Positions 35,733 through 44,927 of a stretch of 64,000 nt of DNA are shown piece after piece. Location: contig JAUHVY010000002.1 in the NCBI GenBank assembly GCA_030424975.1, positions 682,001 to 746,000 of the forward strand. Reading direction: 5' to 3'. Every line of letters starts with the position of its first letter. The stretch's first letter is position 1. The translations under genes were made by a program, and so were the position numbers. The stretch comes from Alphaproteobacteria bacterium. Its GTDB lineage: Bacteria > Pseudomonadota > Alphaproteobacteria > Micavibrionales > Micavibrionaceae. The notes under the pieces were generated by a model that saw only the letters and a program-made list of their open reading frames with translations, was not told the DNA's origin and ran no database searches.

Positions 35733-35776
35733 TGTTTTCACATATCAGCCCGCATAGGCAGCGCCGATTGAAAACA
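35733..35776. repeat. Gapped inverted repeat upstream of hsp20
   Basis: TGTTTTCA (35733-35740) and TGAAAACA (35769-35776) form an 8-bp inverted repeat 28 bases apart, 39-82 bases upstream of the hsp20 start. It may be an operator or leader hairpin; no sigma-32 promoter or ROSE-type thermometer was recognised. Confidence 0.35.
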
Positions 35777-35809
35777 CATTCATACGATACAGGATTTTCT
35801 GCTGTTTTA

Positions 35810-35980
35810 TCAAGAAGACTTTACAAACAGGCGGTCGCAATACATGCATTCGACCTGATTCTTGCCATCAAATGTGTACCAGACCTTTGGGTGGCCCAGC
35901 TCAATATTGCCTCCGTCGCAGGAAACACCATCTGCGTGCGGGTCAACTGTAATTGTTTCAGGTTGGTTTTGTTGTGTCAT
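35810..35980 (-). CDS. Small zf-CHCC zinc-finger protein (NDUFS6-like)
   Basis: This 56-residue protein was read directly from the sequence. It carries the zf-CHCC pattern: VSCDGG, ELGHPKVWYT, and VECMYCDRLF, giving Cys-His-Cys-Cys ligands at about residues 21, 30, 45 and 48. Alphaproteobacterial members of this family are relatives of the 13-kDa zinc subunit of mitochondrial complex I (NDUFS6). The exact job in bacteria is unclear to me. GAAGAA lies before the ATG. It is upstream of hsp20 on the same strand and divergent from the pilin-like gene. Confidence 0.85.
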   Translation of the reverse strand: MTQQNQPETITVDPHADGVSCDGGNIELGHPKVWYTFDGKNQVECMYCDRLFVKSS

Positions 35981-36091
35981 TGTTCTTCTTTTCGTATTTA
36001 TGATGGGTATTTAAAGCAAATTTCTGTGTAAATTCAAGTCGTGAATGCGCATCTGTTTCAAATAGTTTGGAGAGTAGGGTAGAATATTGTC

Positions 36092-36754
36092 ATGATGCGG
36101 AATTCTTCGGGAAATGTTTTAGTTTATATTCTGATCGCAGTGGCAATGCTCGCGGGGCTTTCCTATGCCGTGACACAGGGGGGGCGTGGCGGTGATGATT
36201 ATATTACTGGCGAGCGCGCCCGTGCGGGTGCGATGAAGCTCTTGGATTATACGAATGCATTGGCCAATGCCGTTACCCAATTAACCTTACGTGGGTGTGA
36301 TGAAACGCAAATCAGTTTTGATAACCAGATTGATACATCCCGATATAATAACGCACTCGCACCATCCGATGAGAGTTGTAATATATTCTCTCTTAACGGG
36401 GGCGGGGTGCAATATGATGAAGCTTTAGACGTCATCTATACGGGTGATTACAAGATAGGTGATGTCGGCACGGGCGAAATGGAGTTAATGGCGGATATTC
36501 GTACGAGCCAGTCGGTATGCATAAAGATTAATGAAATTTTGGGCGTAGATAACACAGGTGCGGATGGGCCGCCGGTTGATAAATTAAGTGCAGGTGATTA
36601 TTTTGACGGATCCTATGGTGACGCCGGGGCGGCAACATCAAATCAGCTCATTTCATCATCAGAGCTAAAAGGACGTTCTGCGGGGTGTCGCGTGAATTCC
36701 GGAACAGGTGACAGCGCCATATATAGATTTCATAAGGCGCTGTTGATCCGCTAA
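36092..36754 (+). CDS. Pilin-like single-pass exported protein (unknown)
   Basis: The 220-residue product opens with a short polar stretch ending in SSG, then a hydrophobic helix (about residues 8-27, NVLVYILIAVAMLAGLSYAV) and a long polar domain with four Cys. The layout resembles a type IV pilin or pseudopilin, with possible cleavage after Gly7, but Glu at mature position 5 is missing and no prepilin peptidase is nearby. The polar part has SFDNQIDTS, MELMADIRTSQSVCIKINEIL and a Gly/Asp-rich end. No family is recognised. Its stop overlaps the cysS stop by four bases (convergent). Confidence 0.6.
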   Translation: MMRNSSGNVLVYILIAVAMLAGLSYAVTQGGRGGDDYITGERARAGAMKLLDYTNALANAVTQLTLRGCDETQISFDNQIDTSRYNNALAPSDESCNIFSLNGGGVQYDEALDVIYTGDYKIGDVGTGEMELMADIRTSQSVCIKINEILGVDNTGADGPPVDKLSAGDYFDGSYGDAGAATSNQLISSSELKGRSAGCRVNSGTGDSAIYRFHKALLIR

Positions 36755-38133
36755 GCTTTTTTCCAGATGGCGCCGTTTGGCGTATCTTCAATTGCGATAC
36801 CCATCGATAATAATTCATCACGAATCTCATCAGAGCGAGCATAGTTTTTATTGGCACGCGCATCTGTCCGTTCTTTTAATAAACCTTCAATCCGTGCAAC
36901 ATCCACGCTGTCATCGCTGACGGTATAACCCAGCCATTCATCCGGGTTTTGCTGCGCTATATTCAAGATTTTTGCCGCAGCAATTAGCGATGATTTTGCG
37001 TTGCTTGTTTTCTCTTCTGCGGCAGATTTGGCGAGCTTCACAAGGGCGGCTATGGCTTTTGGTGTGTTGAGATCATCACACAGCGCATCCATGAATTCAG
37101 AGGGAGCAGTTGCGTTTTCATCAATCGAGATATCGCTTATCTCGCGCAAGTTTTGATAAATGCGATCCAGTGTTTTTTTGGATTGAGCAATAGAGTCTTC
37201 GGTCCAATCCAATGGCTGTCTGTAATGCGCAGATAATAATGTCAGGCGCAGCACTTCACCCTCATGATCATTCACAAGGTCATGGGCGAGCGTTACATTG
37301 CCAAGAGATTTTGACATTTTCTCTCCCTCAACAGTGACGAAGCCGTTATGTACCCAATATTTAGCGAAGCTGGCCAAGTCATCAGGGTTTGCATCACCGC
37401 AACAACTTTGGGCAATTTCATTTTCATGATGCGGGAATTTTAAATCCGCACCGCCGCCGTGAATATCAAACGGCAGGCCAAGATGCTCTGCCGCCATGGC
37501 GGAACATTCAATATGCCATCCTGGGCGCCCTTTGCCCCATGGGCTTTCCCAACCGGGCTCGTCATCCTTTGATGGTTTCCACAAAACGAAATCTGCGGGA
37601 TCTTTTTTGTATGATGCGACCTCTACGCGGGCGCCTGCGATTTGCTCATCACGGCTACGTCCTGACAGGCCGCCATATTTATCAAAGGAGGGGACATGAA
37701 ACAGAACGTGCCCGTCTGCGGCATAGGCGTGGCCTTTTTCAATCAATTTTTCAATCAGACGTACCATGTGCGGAATGTGGGCGGTTGCACGTGGCTGAAT
37801 ATCGGGGGCGGTGACCCCCAATGATGCCATGTCTTGATTATAAATATCGGTGTATTTCGTCGTAATCTCTTCAATCGGTACCCCTGTTTCGCGCGATGCA
37901 GTCATGATTTTGTCATCAACATCGGTAATATTGGAAACATATGTGACCTTTGGGTAAATGCTTCGTAAGACATTTGCCAAGACGTCAAAGACCACGGCCA
38001 TGCGGGCATTTCCGATATGGGCATAGTTATAAACCGTTGGCCCGCAAGCATAAAGGCGCACGTGGTTTTCATCTATGGGGGTAAAGATTTCTTTCTGACG
38101 GGTCAGAGAATTATGTAGTTTTAGTTCGCTCAT
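36751..38133 (-). CDS. cysS: Cysteinyl-tRNA synthetase
   Basis: This class I synthetase charges tRNA-Cys. The 460-residue protein has zinc ligand C30 (LYACGPTVYNYAHIGN), the HIGH-equivalent HIGN at 39-42, further zinc ligands in the HIECSAMAAEHLG and GADLKFPHHENE stretches, and KMSKSLGN near residue 270. The C-terminal anticodon domain ends in the GIAIEDTPNGAIWKK motif typical of CysS. Length is normal. It is on the minus strand, divergent from folE. Confidence 0.97.
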   Translation of the reverse strand: MSELKLHNSLTRQKEIFTPIDENHVRLYACGPTVYNYAHIGNARMAVVFDVLANVLRSIYPKVTYVSNITDVDDKIMTASRETGVPIEEITTKYTDIYNQDMASLGVTAPDIQPRATAHIPHMVRLIEKLIEKGHAYAADGHVLFHVPSFDKYGGLSGRSRDEQIAGARVEVASYKKDPADFVLWKPSKDDEPGWESPWGKGRPGWHIECSAMAAEHLGLPFDIHGGGADLKFPHHENEIAQSCCGDANPDDLASFAKYWVHNGFVTVEGEKMSKSLGNVTLAHDLVNDHEGEVLRLTLLSAHYRQPLDWTEDSIAQSKKTLDRIYQNLREISDISIDENATAPSEFMDALCDDLNTPKAIAALVKLAKSAAEEKTSNAKSSLIAAAKILNIAQQNPDEWLGYTVSDDSVDVARIEGLLKERTDARANKNYARSDEIRDELLSMGIAIEDTPNGAIWKKA

Positions 38134-38223
38134 GCCTATTTTTTCACTATCAATGTCGCTTTTTACTGGAAAATACGGTAAAGAAACGCTAAGACCAACC
38201 CTTAATTTGAGGTTTTTGGAAAA

Positions 38224-38838
38224 ATGGCACTAAAAATGAACAAAGAAGACACCGTTATTCAGGATAACAAGCCGACTCGTGAAGAGGCAATGAAGGCGGT
38301 TGAGGTACTTTTACGTTGGGCGGGCGAAGATCCGCGCCGCGAAGGTTTGCTTGATACACCCAAGCGCGTCGTAAAGGCATATGAGGAGTTTTTCTCAGGC
38401 TATACAAAGGACGCAGCGGCAGAATTATCCAAAACATTCGAAGATATCGAAGGCTTCGATGACATGGTTTTGGTAAAGGATATTGATTTCGTATCACATT
38501 GCGAGCATCACCTTGTCCCTATTTTGGGTAAGGCGCATGTTGCCTATTGGCCGGATGAAAAGGTTGTCGGTATTTCCAAATTGGCGCGTATTGTTGATAT
38601 TTACGGTCGTCGCCTTGTGTCACAGGAAAATATGACCCGTAACATTTTGCAATGTATTGATAACACCCTAAAGCCGAAAGGCACGGCGGTCTTTATTGAC
38701 GCCAACCACCAGTGTATGTCAACACGTGGTGTGAACAAGGGATGTTCATCAACCGTGACAACTATGTTCAGCGGTGTTTTCAAAGAAGACATGCATGTAC
38801 AACGTCGTTTTCTGGACATGATCAGTCATAAGCGTTAA
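38224..38838 (+). CDS. folE: GTP cyclohydrolase I
   Basis: FolE makes dihydroneopterin triphosphate from GTP, the first step of folate synthesis. The 204-residue protein contains zinc ligands in DFVSHCEHHLVPILGKAHVAY (about residues 90-108) and the C-terminal HQCMSTRGVNK stretch, plus GLLDTPKRVVKAYEEFFSGY near the N terminus. The N terminus has two close ATGs; the first is preferred. A downstream folate gene, folC, is encoded at 54.6 kb. Confidence 0.96.
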   Translation: MALKMNKEDTVIQDNKPTREEAMKAVEVLLRWAGEDPRREGLLDTPKRVVKAYEEFFSGYTKDAAAELSKTFEDIEGFDDMVLVKDIDFVSHCEHHLVPILGKAHVAYWPDEKVVGISKLARIVDIYGRRLVSQENMTRNILQCIDNTLKPKGTAVFIDANHQCMSTRGVNKGCSSTVTTMFSGVFKEDMHVQRRFLDMISHKR

Positions 38839-38868
38839 GCTTCGTGCCGAATTAAACGGCAGAGGCTT

Positions 38869-39975
38869 ATGATGATCGCATTTTCACTTCCCAAATGGTA
38901 TGACCTTCACACCCATTTTCGCCAAGGCGCGGCAATGGGGGATTATATACGTGCGCATATTGATATGGGCTGTGCGGGCGCATTGGCCATGCCAAATACC
39001 AAGCCGCCGACGGCTGTTGTCTTTGAAAAAGATGAGGCGGGCGAGTATTGGAGTATTGAGCGATATATGCGTGACCTGATGGCTGCAGGCGCAGATGCAT
39101 TCGATGCTCTGATTGTACCCCTTTATTTGACGAAAGACACAACGCCGGAAATGATCCGCGAAGGCGCGAAGTCCGGGCTGTTGAAGGCTGCAAAGGCTTA
39201 TCCGCCTCATGGTACAACAGGTGCGGAATTCGGTATTCCGATTACTGAATTTATTGAAAACGGTGTGTTTTCGGCGATGGAAGAGGTTGGTGTTACCCTT
39301 TGTGTTCACGGCGAGGAGCACGGACTGAGCGGTGATCGTTATTTTGATCGCGCCGAAAATGCGGAAGAGATTTTTTACCAAACACGTATGCCGAAAGTGC
39401 GCGCAGCATTCCCGAATTTGAAAATTGTGTGTGAGCACGTGACAACCAAAAAGGCCGTTGATTTTGTAAAAAGCGCAGGGCCGAACACTGCCGCGACCAT
39501 CACACCGCAACATTTGATTTATACCATTGGTGATTTGATACAGGGGTTGAAATATCATTTATTCTGTTTGCCTGTTTTAAAACATGTCGAAGATCGCGAT
39601 GCATTGCGTGCAGCCGTCATTGATAAAGGGAATACGCAATTTTTCGCAGGGACGGACAGTGCACCGCATACCACAAAGGCAACGGATTGCGGATGTGCCG
39701 CCGGATGTTTTACGGGCGGAATTGCACCGCAACTCTATGCGCAAGGGTTTGAACTTGCGGGGGCGGATTTGTCAACTGTAGACGGGCAGGCATCATTCCA
39801 AAAATTTCTTTGTGAAATCGGAGCACATTTTTATGATCTTCCGATTTCGATAGAGCGCTTTACATTGGAAAAAACACCGATGGAGGTGCAGGCATTATCA
39901 ACACCGGAAGGCGATGTTGTTCCATTACCTGTTGGGATTAATCAGCCCACCATCTCATGGTCGTTAAAGTTGTAA
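38869..39975 (+). CDS. pyrC: Dihydroorotase
   Basis: This enzyme cyclises carbamoyl aspartate to dihydroorotate in pyrimidine synthesis. The 368-residue protein shows metal ligands of the amidohydrolase fold: DLHTHFRQG (about residues 12-20), a candidate carboxylated Lys in the LLKAAKAYPPHGTT stretch, HGEEHG, CEHVTTK, and catalytic Asp in FAGTDSAPHTT. The sequence matches the short PyrC (class II) type. It starts 30 bases after folE and ends 4 bases before the methyltransferase gene. Confidence 0.92.
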   Translation: MMIAFSLPKWYDLHTHFRQGAAMGDYIRAHIDMGCAGALAMPNTKPPTAVVFEKDEAGEYWSIERYMRDLMAAGADAFDALIVPLYLTKDTTPEMIREGAKSGLLKAAKAYPPHGTTGAEFGIPITEFIENGVFSAMEEVGVTLCVHGEEHGLSGDRYFDRAENAEEIFYQTRMPKVRAAFPNLKIVCEHVTTKKAVDFVKSAGPNTAATITPQHLIYTIGDLIQGLKYHLFCLPVLKHVEDRDALRAAVIDKGNTQFFAGTDSAPHTTKATDCGCAAGCFTGGIAPQLYAQGFELAGADLSTVDGQASFQKFLCEIGAHFYDLPISIERFTLEKTPMEVQALSTPEGDVVPLPVGINQPTISWSLKL

Positions 39976-39979
39976 TATC

Positions 39980-41164
39980 ATGTCGTGGCAGTTTTTGATC
40001 GGGCCGGAGGTTCAGGCGTTCATTCGCGCGCATGCGGATGATGACGTCAAGGCGCTGGGGCTGAAAAAATCACCTGATGCATCATGGTCATACCCCCTTG
40101 TTTTGGATCAAATCAAGGTGCGCCAAAAGGCCAGAATTAAGTCACCTGATTTGTACGAAACGGATGGTTTTATTTTTCCGCCGAATGATGTGTATGAGCA
40201 ATCGTCCTCTCAGGCTTGTGCGGCGTATAAGGCGTCCTTAGTAAGCGGAGGGAGTTTTGCCGACCTGACGGCAGGCGCGGGAATGGATTCTTTTGCCTTT
40301 GCGAAACGATGTGTTGTGGGCTTATGTGTGGAAAAGTGCCGTAATTACGCGGAAGTATTAAAGCATAATGCCTCTGTTGTTTCTGATAATATTATCGTTT
40401 TGAATGTTTCTGCAGAAGATTTTTTGGAACATTGTGAAGTCATGGATATGGTGTTTATCGATCCGCAGCGTCGCGATAATTCGCGTAAAGGGTTGTATGA
40501 CTTTTCCGCTTGTTCGCCCGACATTGTTTCCCTTCTTCCTACCCTGAAACAGAAGGCAAGAAAGGTGATTATCAAGGCATCACCATTTTTGGATATTGAG
40601 CGCGCTGTTGAATCATTGGGGTGCGTCAATGAGGTGCATGTGGTGCAGTGGCGCGGTGAGTGTAAAGAGGTTCTTTATGTGCTCGATTTTACTCATTATG
40701 TTGACCCATCCATGATTGAAATAACGGCTATTGATCTGAATGATGATGGTAGTGTGAAGACAAAATTCAGTCATACAAAAACACAAGATGCGCAGGCCGA
40801 AATTGAATATGCGATGCCGCAATCATTTATCTGCGAGCCGGGACCGGCCTTTCAAAAGGCGGGTGGGTTACGCGCAATGGGGTTAACATATGGCCTGAAA
40901 AAATTACATCCGAATACGCAACTTTTTACATGCGATGAGATGATGCGTGAATTCCCGGGAAAGGTGTACGAGGTTGTTGATATAGTGCCTGTCCAGGCAA
41001 AAAGCCTCCCTGTAAAAAAAGCAGATTTATGTGTTCGGAATTTTCCCGCTGATGTAAAATTATTAAGAAAGAAATTAAAATTGGGCGAAGGCGGAGATGC
41101 TCGAATTTATGCTGTCACCTTGATGAATGAGGATAAGCGCTTGATTATCTGTAAGAAAGGTTAG
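39980..41164 (+). CDS. THUMP-like/PG_1098-family class I SAM methyltransferase
   Basis: This 394-residue Rossmann-fold methyltransferase carries motif I FADLTAGAGMDSFAFAKR (about residues 93-110), an ELK-type second strand (VGLCVEKCRNYAEVLKHN), and a D-P-Q-R motif (VFIDPQRRD, about 156-164) in place of the usual DPP/NPP loop. A C-terminal THUMP-like segment ends in LGEGGDARIYAVTLMNEDKRLIIC. This architecture is best known from Bacteroidota (PG_1098 of Porphyromonas). The substrate is unknown; RNA is suspected from the THUMP-like part. It is tightly coupled to pyrC. Confidence 0.8.
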   Translation: MSWQFLIGPEVQAFIRAHADDDVKALGLKKSPDASWSYPLVLDQIKVRQKARIKSPDLYETDGFIFPPNDVYEQSSSQACAAYKASLVSGGSFADLTAGAGMDSFAFAKRCVVGLCVEKCRNYAEVLKHNASVVSDNIIVLNVSAEDFLEHCEVMDMVFIDPQRRDNSRKGLYDFSACSPDIVSLLPTLKQKARKVIIKASPFLDIERAVESLGCVNEVHVVQWRGECKEVLYVLDFTHYVDPSMIEITAIDLNDDGSVKTKFSHTKTQDAQAEIEYAMPQSFICEPGPAFQKAGGLRAMGLTYGLKKLHPNTQLFTCDEMMREFPGKVYEVVDIVPVQAKSLPVKKADLCVRNFPADVKLLRKKLKLGEGGDARIYAVTLMNEDKRLIICKKG

Positions 41165-41290
41165 GCTATGGCTATGGATAAGTGTTTGTTTTTATAATTT
41201 TGCTAAAGATATTTTAAGTATTAGCCATGTATAATGTAAAAATGGAAATGCGTTCGTGTTTTCATAAAAGTAAGCGAATGGATACAATTT

Positions 41291-43471
41291 ATGGGTTTTT
41301 CCTCTATTACAAAGTCATTGGTGAAAGACAATGCGGCTTCGGATAATGCTGCTGAGCGGAAAGCTGCGTCCGGATTCAAAAGCATTTTTGTTTCATCGCC
41401 AACCCATATATGGAGCAGTAAAGTCAGTTGGCGCGTCGCATTGACGGCATTCCTGACGATTATGCTGGTTCAAACATTTGTTTTAAACGTGGGCGGTGTT
41501 GCGCAATTCAGGGCAAACGAGCTGAAATCTCTTGAATTACAAGCGCGTTCTGCAATTGCTTCTGTTGTTGATCCTGAGTCACGTGGCACACGCACGAGCC
41601 CGTTTAATGAATCACAAATAGAGCGCATGTTCAGAACAACACATATTCGCGGCTTGACCGTTTACTCTTATAAATATGATTTCATTAAAAGTTACGGCGA
41701 GCCAGTACATTTGATTGCGAAGTTCGGCCAGTTAGATGAAACCTATATGAGTGAAAACGGAAATGTTTATGAACTTATTTTCAAAAGCTCAGATATTCAA
41801 AGCACATTTATTGTCGTTGTGCAGATGGACTCCAGCCGCGTTGAGGAAAAGGTTCATGATTATGTGATGGACAGCATAAAGATCATGGGCATTTTGTCTT
41901 TGCTTGTAACGAGCGTATTGATGATTGCGCTTGGCAAATGGTTGTTGGAGCCGATTTTGTTTATGCGTGCCAATTTGGTCGCGGCGTTTAAAAACCCGGA
42001 ATTACCGGAAATAGAAGATTCACCGTATAGCTCATCGGATGAGATAGGAGCTGCCATCGCGTTAACACAAAAATTGATTAAGCAAAATGCGGAAAGCTTG
42101 AAGCATATTAAGAGTACGGCGGAAGATAAGATTCATAAGCTTGCCTATTATGATAGCTTGACAGGGCTGCCGAACAGGACATTGTTTGTTCAGACGTTAT
42201 CAGAAAAAGGTAATGTACGCCGAGGCGAGGATGTACCGCGTTTTGCGATTGTAACGCTCGACCTCGATCATTTCAAAGATATCAACGATTCTATGGGCCA
42301 TAATGTCGGTGATGCGATATTGCGTTCCGTTGGTAAAAAACTACGCGCATCCTTACCGGAAAGTGCATTTGTTTCGCGTACCGGTGAGGACGAATTTGCC
42401 ATTATGATGCCACTTGTTGATGACGCACTGAATGCGCGCGATGTCGCCGAACGTGTGGCCGGTGTTATTAAGTCACAACCATTTAAGGTCTTTAACGAAG
42501 AGTTTCAGGTGCGTTCCTCTATTGGCGTGTCGACATATCCTGATGATGGCGCAGAGCCGGATATGGTGCTGAAAAATGCGGATATAGCACTTAATCGTGC
42601 GAAAGAAGAGGGGCGTGATACGATTAAGGAGTATTCCGAAGATTTCGATCGCGCGGTACAAGAGCGTTTCCAGATCTTGAGGGATTTGCGCGATGCGCTT
42701 GAGCATAATCAGTTGGATCTTCATTATCAGCCACAATTATGTTTGAAAACGGGGCAGGTGATCGGTGCGGAGGCTCTGTTGCGGTGGTGGAAGCCGGACA
42801 ATAGTAAAGAGGGCGGTAGCTTTGTTTCACCGGGCGTGTTTATTCCTGTGGCTGAACAGTCAGGTTTAATTGTTCCGATAGGGCAGTATGTTTTGCGCCG
42901 TGCGTGTGAAACCTCAGTACGCCTGAAAAAGGATCACGGTATTGATATGCGTATAGCGGTGAACGTATCGGGTAACCAGTTCACGCATGGTGATATCTGC
43001 AGCGATGTTATTAAATGTGTACATGACACTGGCGTTGATCCGAAGATGTTAGAGCTTGAGGTGACGGAAAGTGTGTTTATGGATGATATTAACCATACCG
43101 TCAGTATTTTAAATGACTTACACAAAATCGGCGTTGAGCTTGCGATTGATGACTTTGGTACGGGGTATTCATCTTTATCATATCTAAGCCAGTTCCCGAT
43201 CGATCGTTTGAAAATTGACCAATCATTTGTACGTCAGGCTTTGAATGATAAGGAAAATGCATCAATCGCGAAAACAATCATTAATTTGGGGCACTCATTG
43301 AACCTGAAGGTTATTGCGGAAGGTGTGGAAACTAAAGAGCATGAAAACTTCTTGATTAATCAGGGGTGTGATGAAGTGCAAGGTTTCCGTTATTCGCGTC
43401 CTGTGCCAGAGAAAAAGCTGGTGGAATTCATTGAAAGCTATAACGGTGATTTGAATTCTTTCAAAGGTTAA
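41291..43471 (+). CDS. Membrane GGDEF-EAL protein (cyclic di-GMP turnover)
   Basis: This 726-residue composite signalling protein has a membrane segment (about residues 46-66), a periplasmic sensor region (about 70-190), a second segment (about 195-220), a GGDEF domain (about 280-440) and an EAL domain (about 450-715). The catalytic loop of the first domain reads GEDEF (365-369) rather than GGDEF, which is tolerated in some active cyclases. The EAL motif is intact (EAL at 494-496) with DDFGTGYSSLSYL and an E-V-T-E-S stretch, so phosphodiesterase activity is likely. It stands alone between the methyltransferase and aroA. Confidence 0.9.
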   Translation: MGFSSITKSLVKDNAASDNAAERKAASGFKSIFVSSPTHIWSSKVSWRVALTAFLTIMLVQTFVLNVGGVAQFRANELKSLELQARSAIASVVDPESRGTRTSPFNESQIERMFRTTHIRGLTVYSYKYDFIKSYGEPVHLIAKFGQLDETYMSENGNVYELIFKSSDIQSTFIVVVQMDSSRVEEKVHDYVMDSIKIMGILSLLVTSVLMIALGKWLLEPILFMRANLVAAFKNPELPEIEDSPYSSSDEIGAAIALTQKLIKQNAESLKHIKSTAEDKIHKLAYYDSLTGLPNRTLFVQTLSEKGNVRRGEDVPRFAIVTLDLDHFKDINDSMGHNVGDAILRSVGKKLRASLPESAFVSRTGEDEFAIMMPLVDDALNARDVAERVAGVIKSQPFKVFNEEFQVRSSIGVSTYPDDGAEPDMVLKNADIALNRAKEEGRDTIKEYSEDFDRAVQERFQILRDLRDALEHNQLDLHYQPQLCLKTGQVIGAEALLRWWKPDNSKEGGSFVSPGVFIPVAEQSGLIVPIGQYVLRRACETSVRLKKDHGIDMRIAVNVSGNQFTHGDICSDVIKCVHDTGVDPKMLELEVTESVFMDDINHTVSILNDLHKIGVELAIDDFGTGYSSLSYLSQFPIDRLKIDQSFVRQALNDKENASIAKTIINLGHSLNLKVIAEGVETKEHENFLINQGCDEVQGFRYSRPVPEKKLVEFIESYNGDLNSFKG

Positions 43472-43540
43472 GCATTGCTCTATCTGTTCTATCGGTGTAA
43501 TCAGAACATAAGGTTTCGATTACAGTGGTAAATTTCAATA

Positions 43541-44917
43541 ATGCAAAAAGATATCTATTCAGGACAAGTCCAATCTAAAAAATGCAGTGCTTTAAACGGC
43601 TCTGCCATTCTTCCGGGCGATAAATCAATCTCTCACAGATCAATAATGTTTGGTGCGCTTGCTGTAGGCGAGACGATCATTAGCGGTTTGCTTGAAGGTG
43701 AAGATGTTTTGCATACTGCGGATGCTATGCGTGCGATGGGAGCCAAAATTGCGATGGGTGATGACGGTTTATGGCGCGTCCATGGTGTTGGTATCGGCGG
43801 ATTACAGGAGCCGGATGAAGTCTTGGAAATGGGCAATAGCGGCACATCAACCCGTTTGTTGATGGGGCTAGTCGGTGGTCATGATATTACGGTGACATTT
43901 ACGGGGGACGCATCATTGCGCAAACGTCCGATGAAACGTATCGTTACACCACTTGAGATGATGGGGGCCACGTTTCTGTGCCGATCCGGCCATCGCTTGC
44001 CACTAACGGTTTGCGGCGCACAAGATGCGTTGCCGATTGAATATAAACTGCCCGTGGCCTCGGCGCAGGTGAAATCAGCCATTATGTTGGCAGGGTTGAA
44101 TGCCGCAGGGCGCACAACCGTTATTGAGGATCATCCTACGCGTGATCACAGTGAAAATATGCTGAGTCATTTTGGTGTGAATGTTGATGTCGAAGAAATT
44201 GAGGGTGGTGCGTATGCAGTTTCCTTGGTCGGGCATCAGGAATTAAAGGGATGCGCGGTCGATGTGCCGAGCGACCCAAGCTCTGCTGCGTTTGCGGCAG
44301 TTGCTGCGCTAATTACCGAAGGGTCTGATATCACATTGCCGAATGTCGGTGTAAACCCGCGCCGTGACGGTGTGTTTGTAACATTAAAGGAAATGGGCGC
44401 GGATATTCGCTATGAAAATGAACGTGTGGAGGCGGGGGAGCCCGTCGCAACATTGCGTATTACCGCAAAAGACATATTAAAAGGCATTGATGTTCCGGAA
44501 GAGCGCGTGCCGTCAATGATCGACGAATTTCCTATATTGGCTGTTGCAGCTTCATGTGCGCAAGGCACAACCCGTATGACGGGCTTGGCGGAGCTTCGTG
44601 TGAAGGAAAGTGATCGTCTTTTGATGATGGCGCAGGGCTTAAAGGCGTGCGGCGTTGACCTTGAGATGGGCGAAGATAGTTTGATCATTCATGGTACAGG
44701 CAAGCCGCCAAAAGGTGGGGCATGTGTGGAAACCGCGCTGGATCACCGTATCGCTATGAGCTTTCTTGTTCTTGGCTGCGCAAGTGAGGAGCCGATTGCC
44801 GTTGACGATGCATCACCGATTAAGACGAGCTTCCCGAATTTCATTGAATTGATGAATGACCTTGGCGCGCGTATCGGTGATGAGGCAGAGCAGGGCGAAG
44901 GCTTGCGCTTGGCATAG
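43541..44917 (+). CDS. aroA: 3-phosphoshikimate 1-carboxyvinyltransferase (EPSP synthase)
   Basis: AroA catalyses the sixth step of the shikimate pathway. The 458-residue protein resembles the alphaproteobacterial class II form: LPGDKSISHRSIMFGALA (about residues 25-42), a GLLEGEDVLHTA stretch, RPMKRI, and SAQVKSA. The glycine loop reads MGNSGTSTR, with Gly where the tolerant Agrobacterium CP4 enzyme is said to carry Ala. It heads the conserved block aroA-cmk-rpsA-ihfB-lapA-pyrF-trpF, 10 bases before cmk. Confidence 0.95.
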   Translation: MQKDIYSGQVQSKKCSALNGSAILPGDKSISHRSIMFGALAVGETIISGLLEGEDVLHTADAMRAMGAKIAMGDDGLWRVHGVGIGGLQEPDEVLEMGNSGTSTRLLMGLVGGHDITVTFTGDASLRKRPMKRIVTPLEMMGATFLCRSGHRLPLTVCGAQDALPIEYKLPVASAQVKSAIMLAGLNAAGRTTVIEDHPTRDHSENMLSHFGVNVDVEEIEGGAYAVSLVGHQELKGCAVDVPSDPSSAAFAAVAALITEGSDITLPNVGVNPRRDGVFVTLKEMGADIRYENERVEAGEPVATLRITAKDILKGIDVPEERVPSMIDEFPILAVAASCAQGTTRMTGLAELRVKESDRLLMMAQGLKACGVDLEMGEDSLIIHGTGKPPKGGACVETALDHRIAMSFLVLGCASEEPIAVDDASPIKTSFPNFIELMNDLGARIGDEAEQGEGLRLA

Positions 44918-44927
44918 GCATAGAATA

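Noticed and set aside
43541-44917. AroA as a CP4-type herbicide-insensitive enzyme
   Set aside because: Class II motifs are present but the glycine loop has Gly rather than Ala at the key position, so the sequence gives no support for that property.
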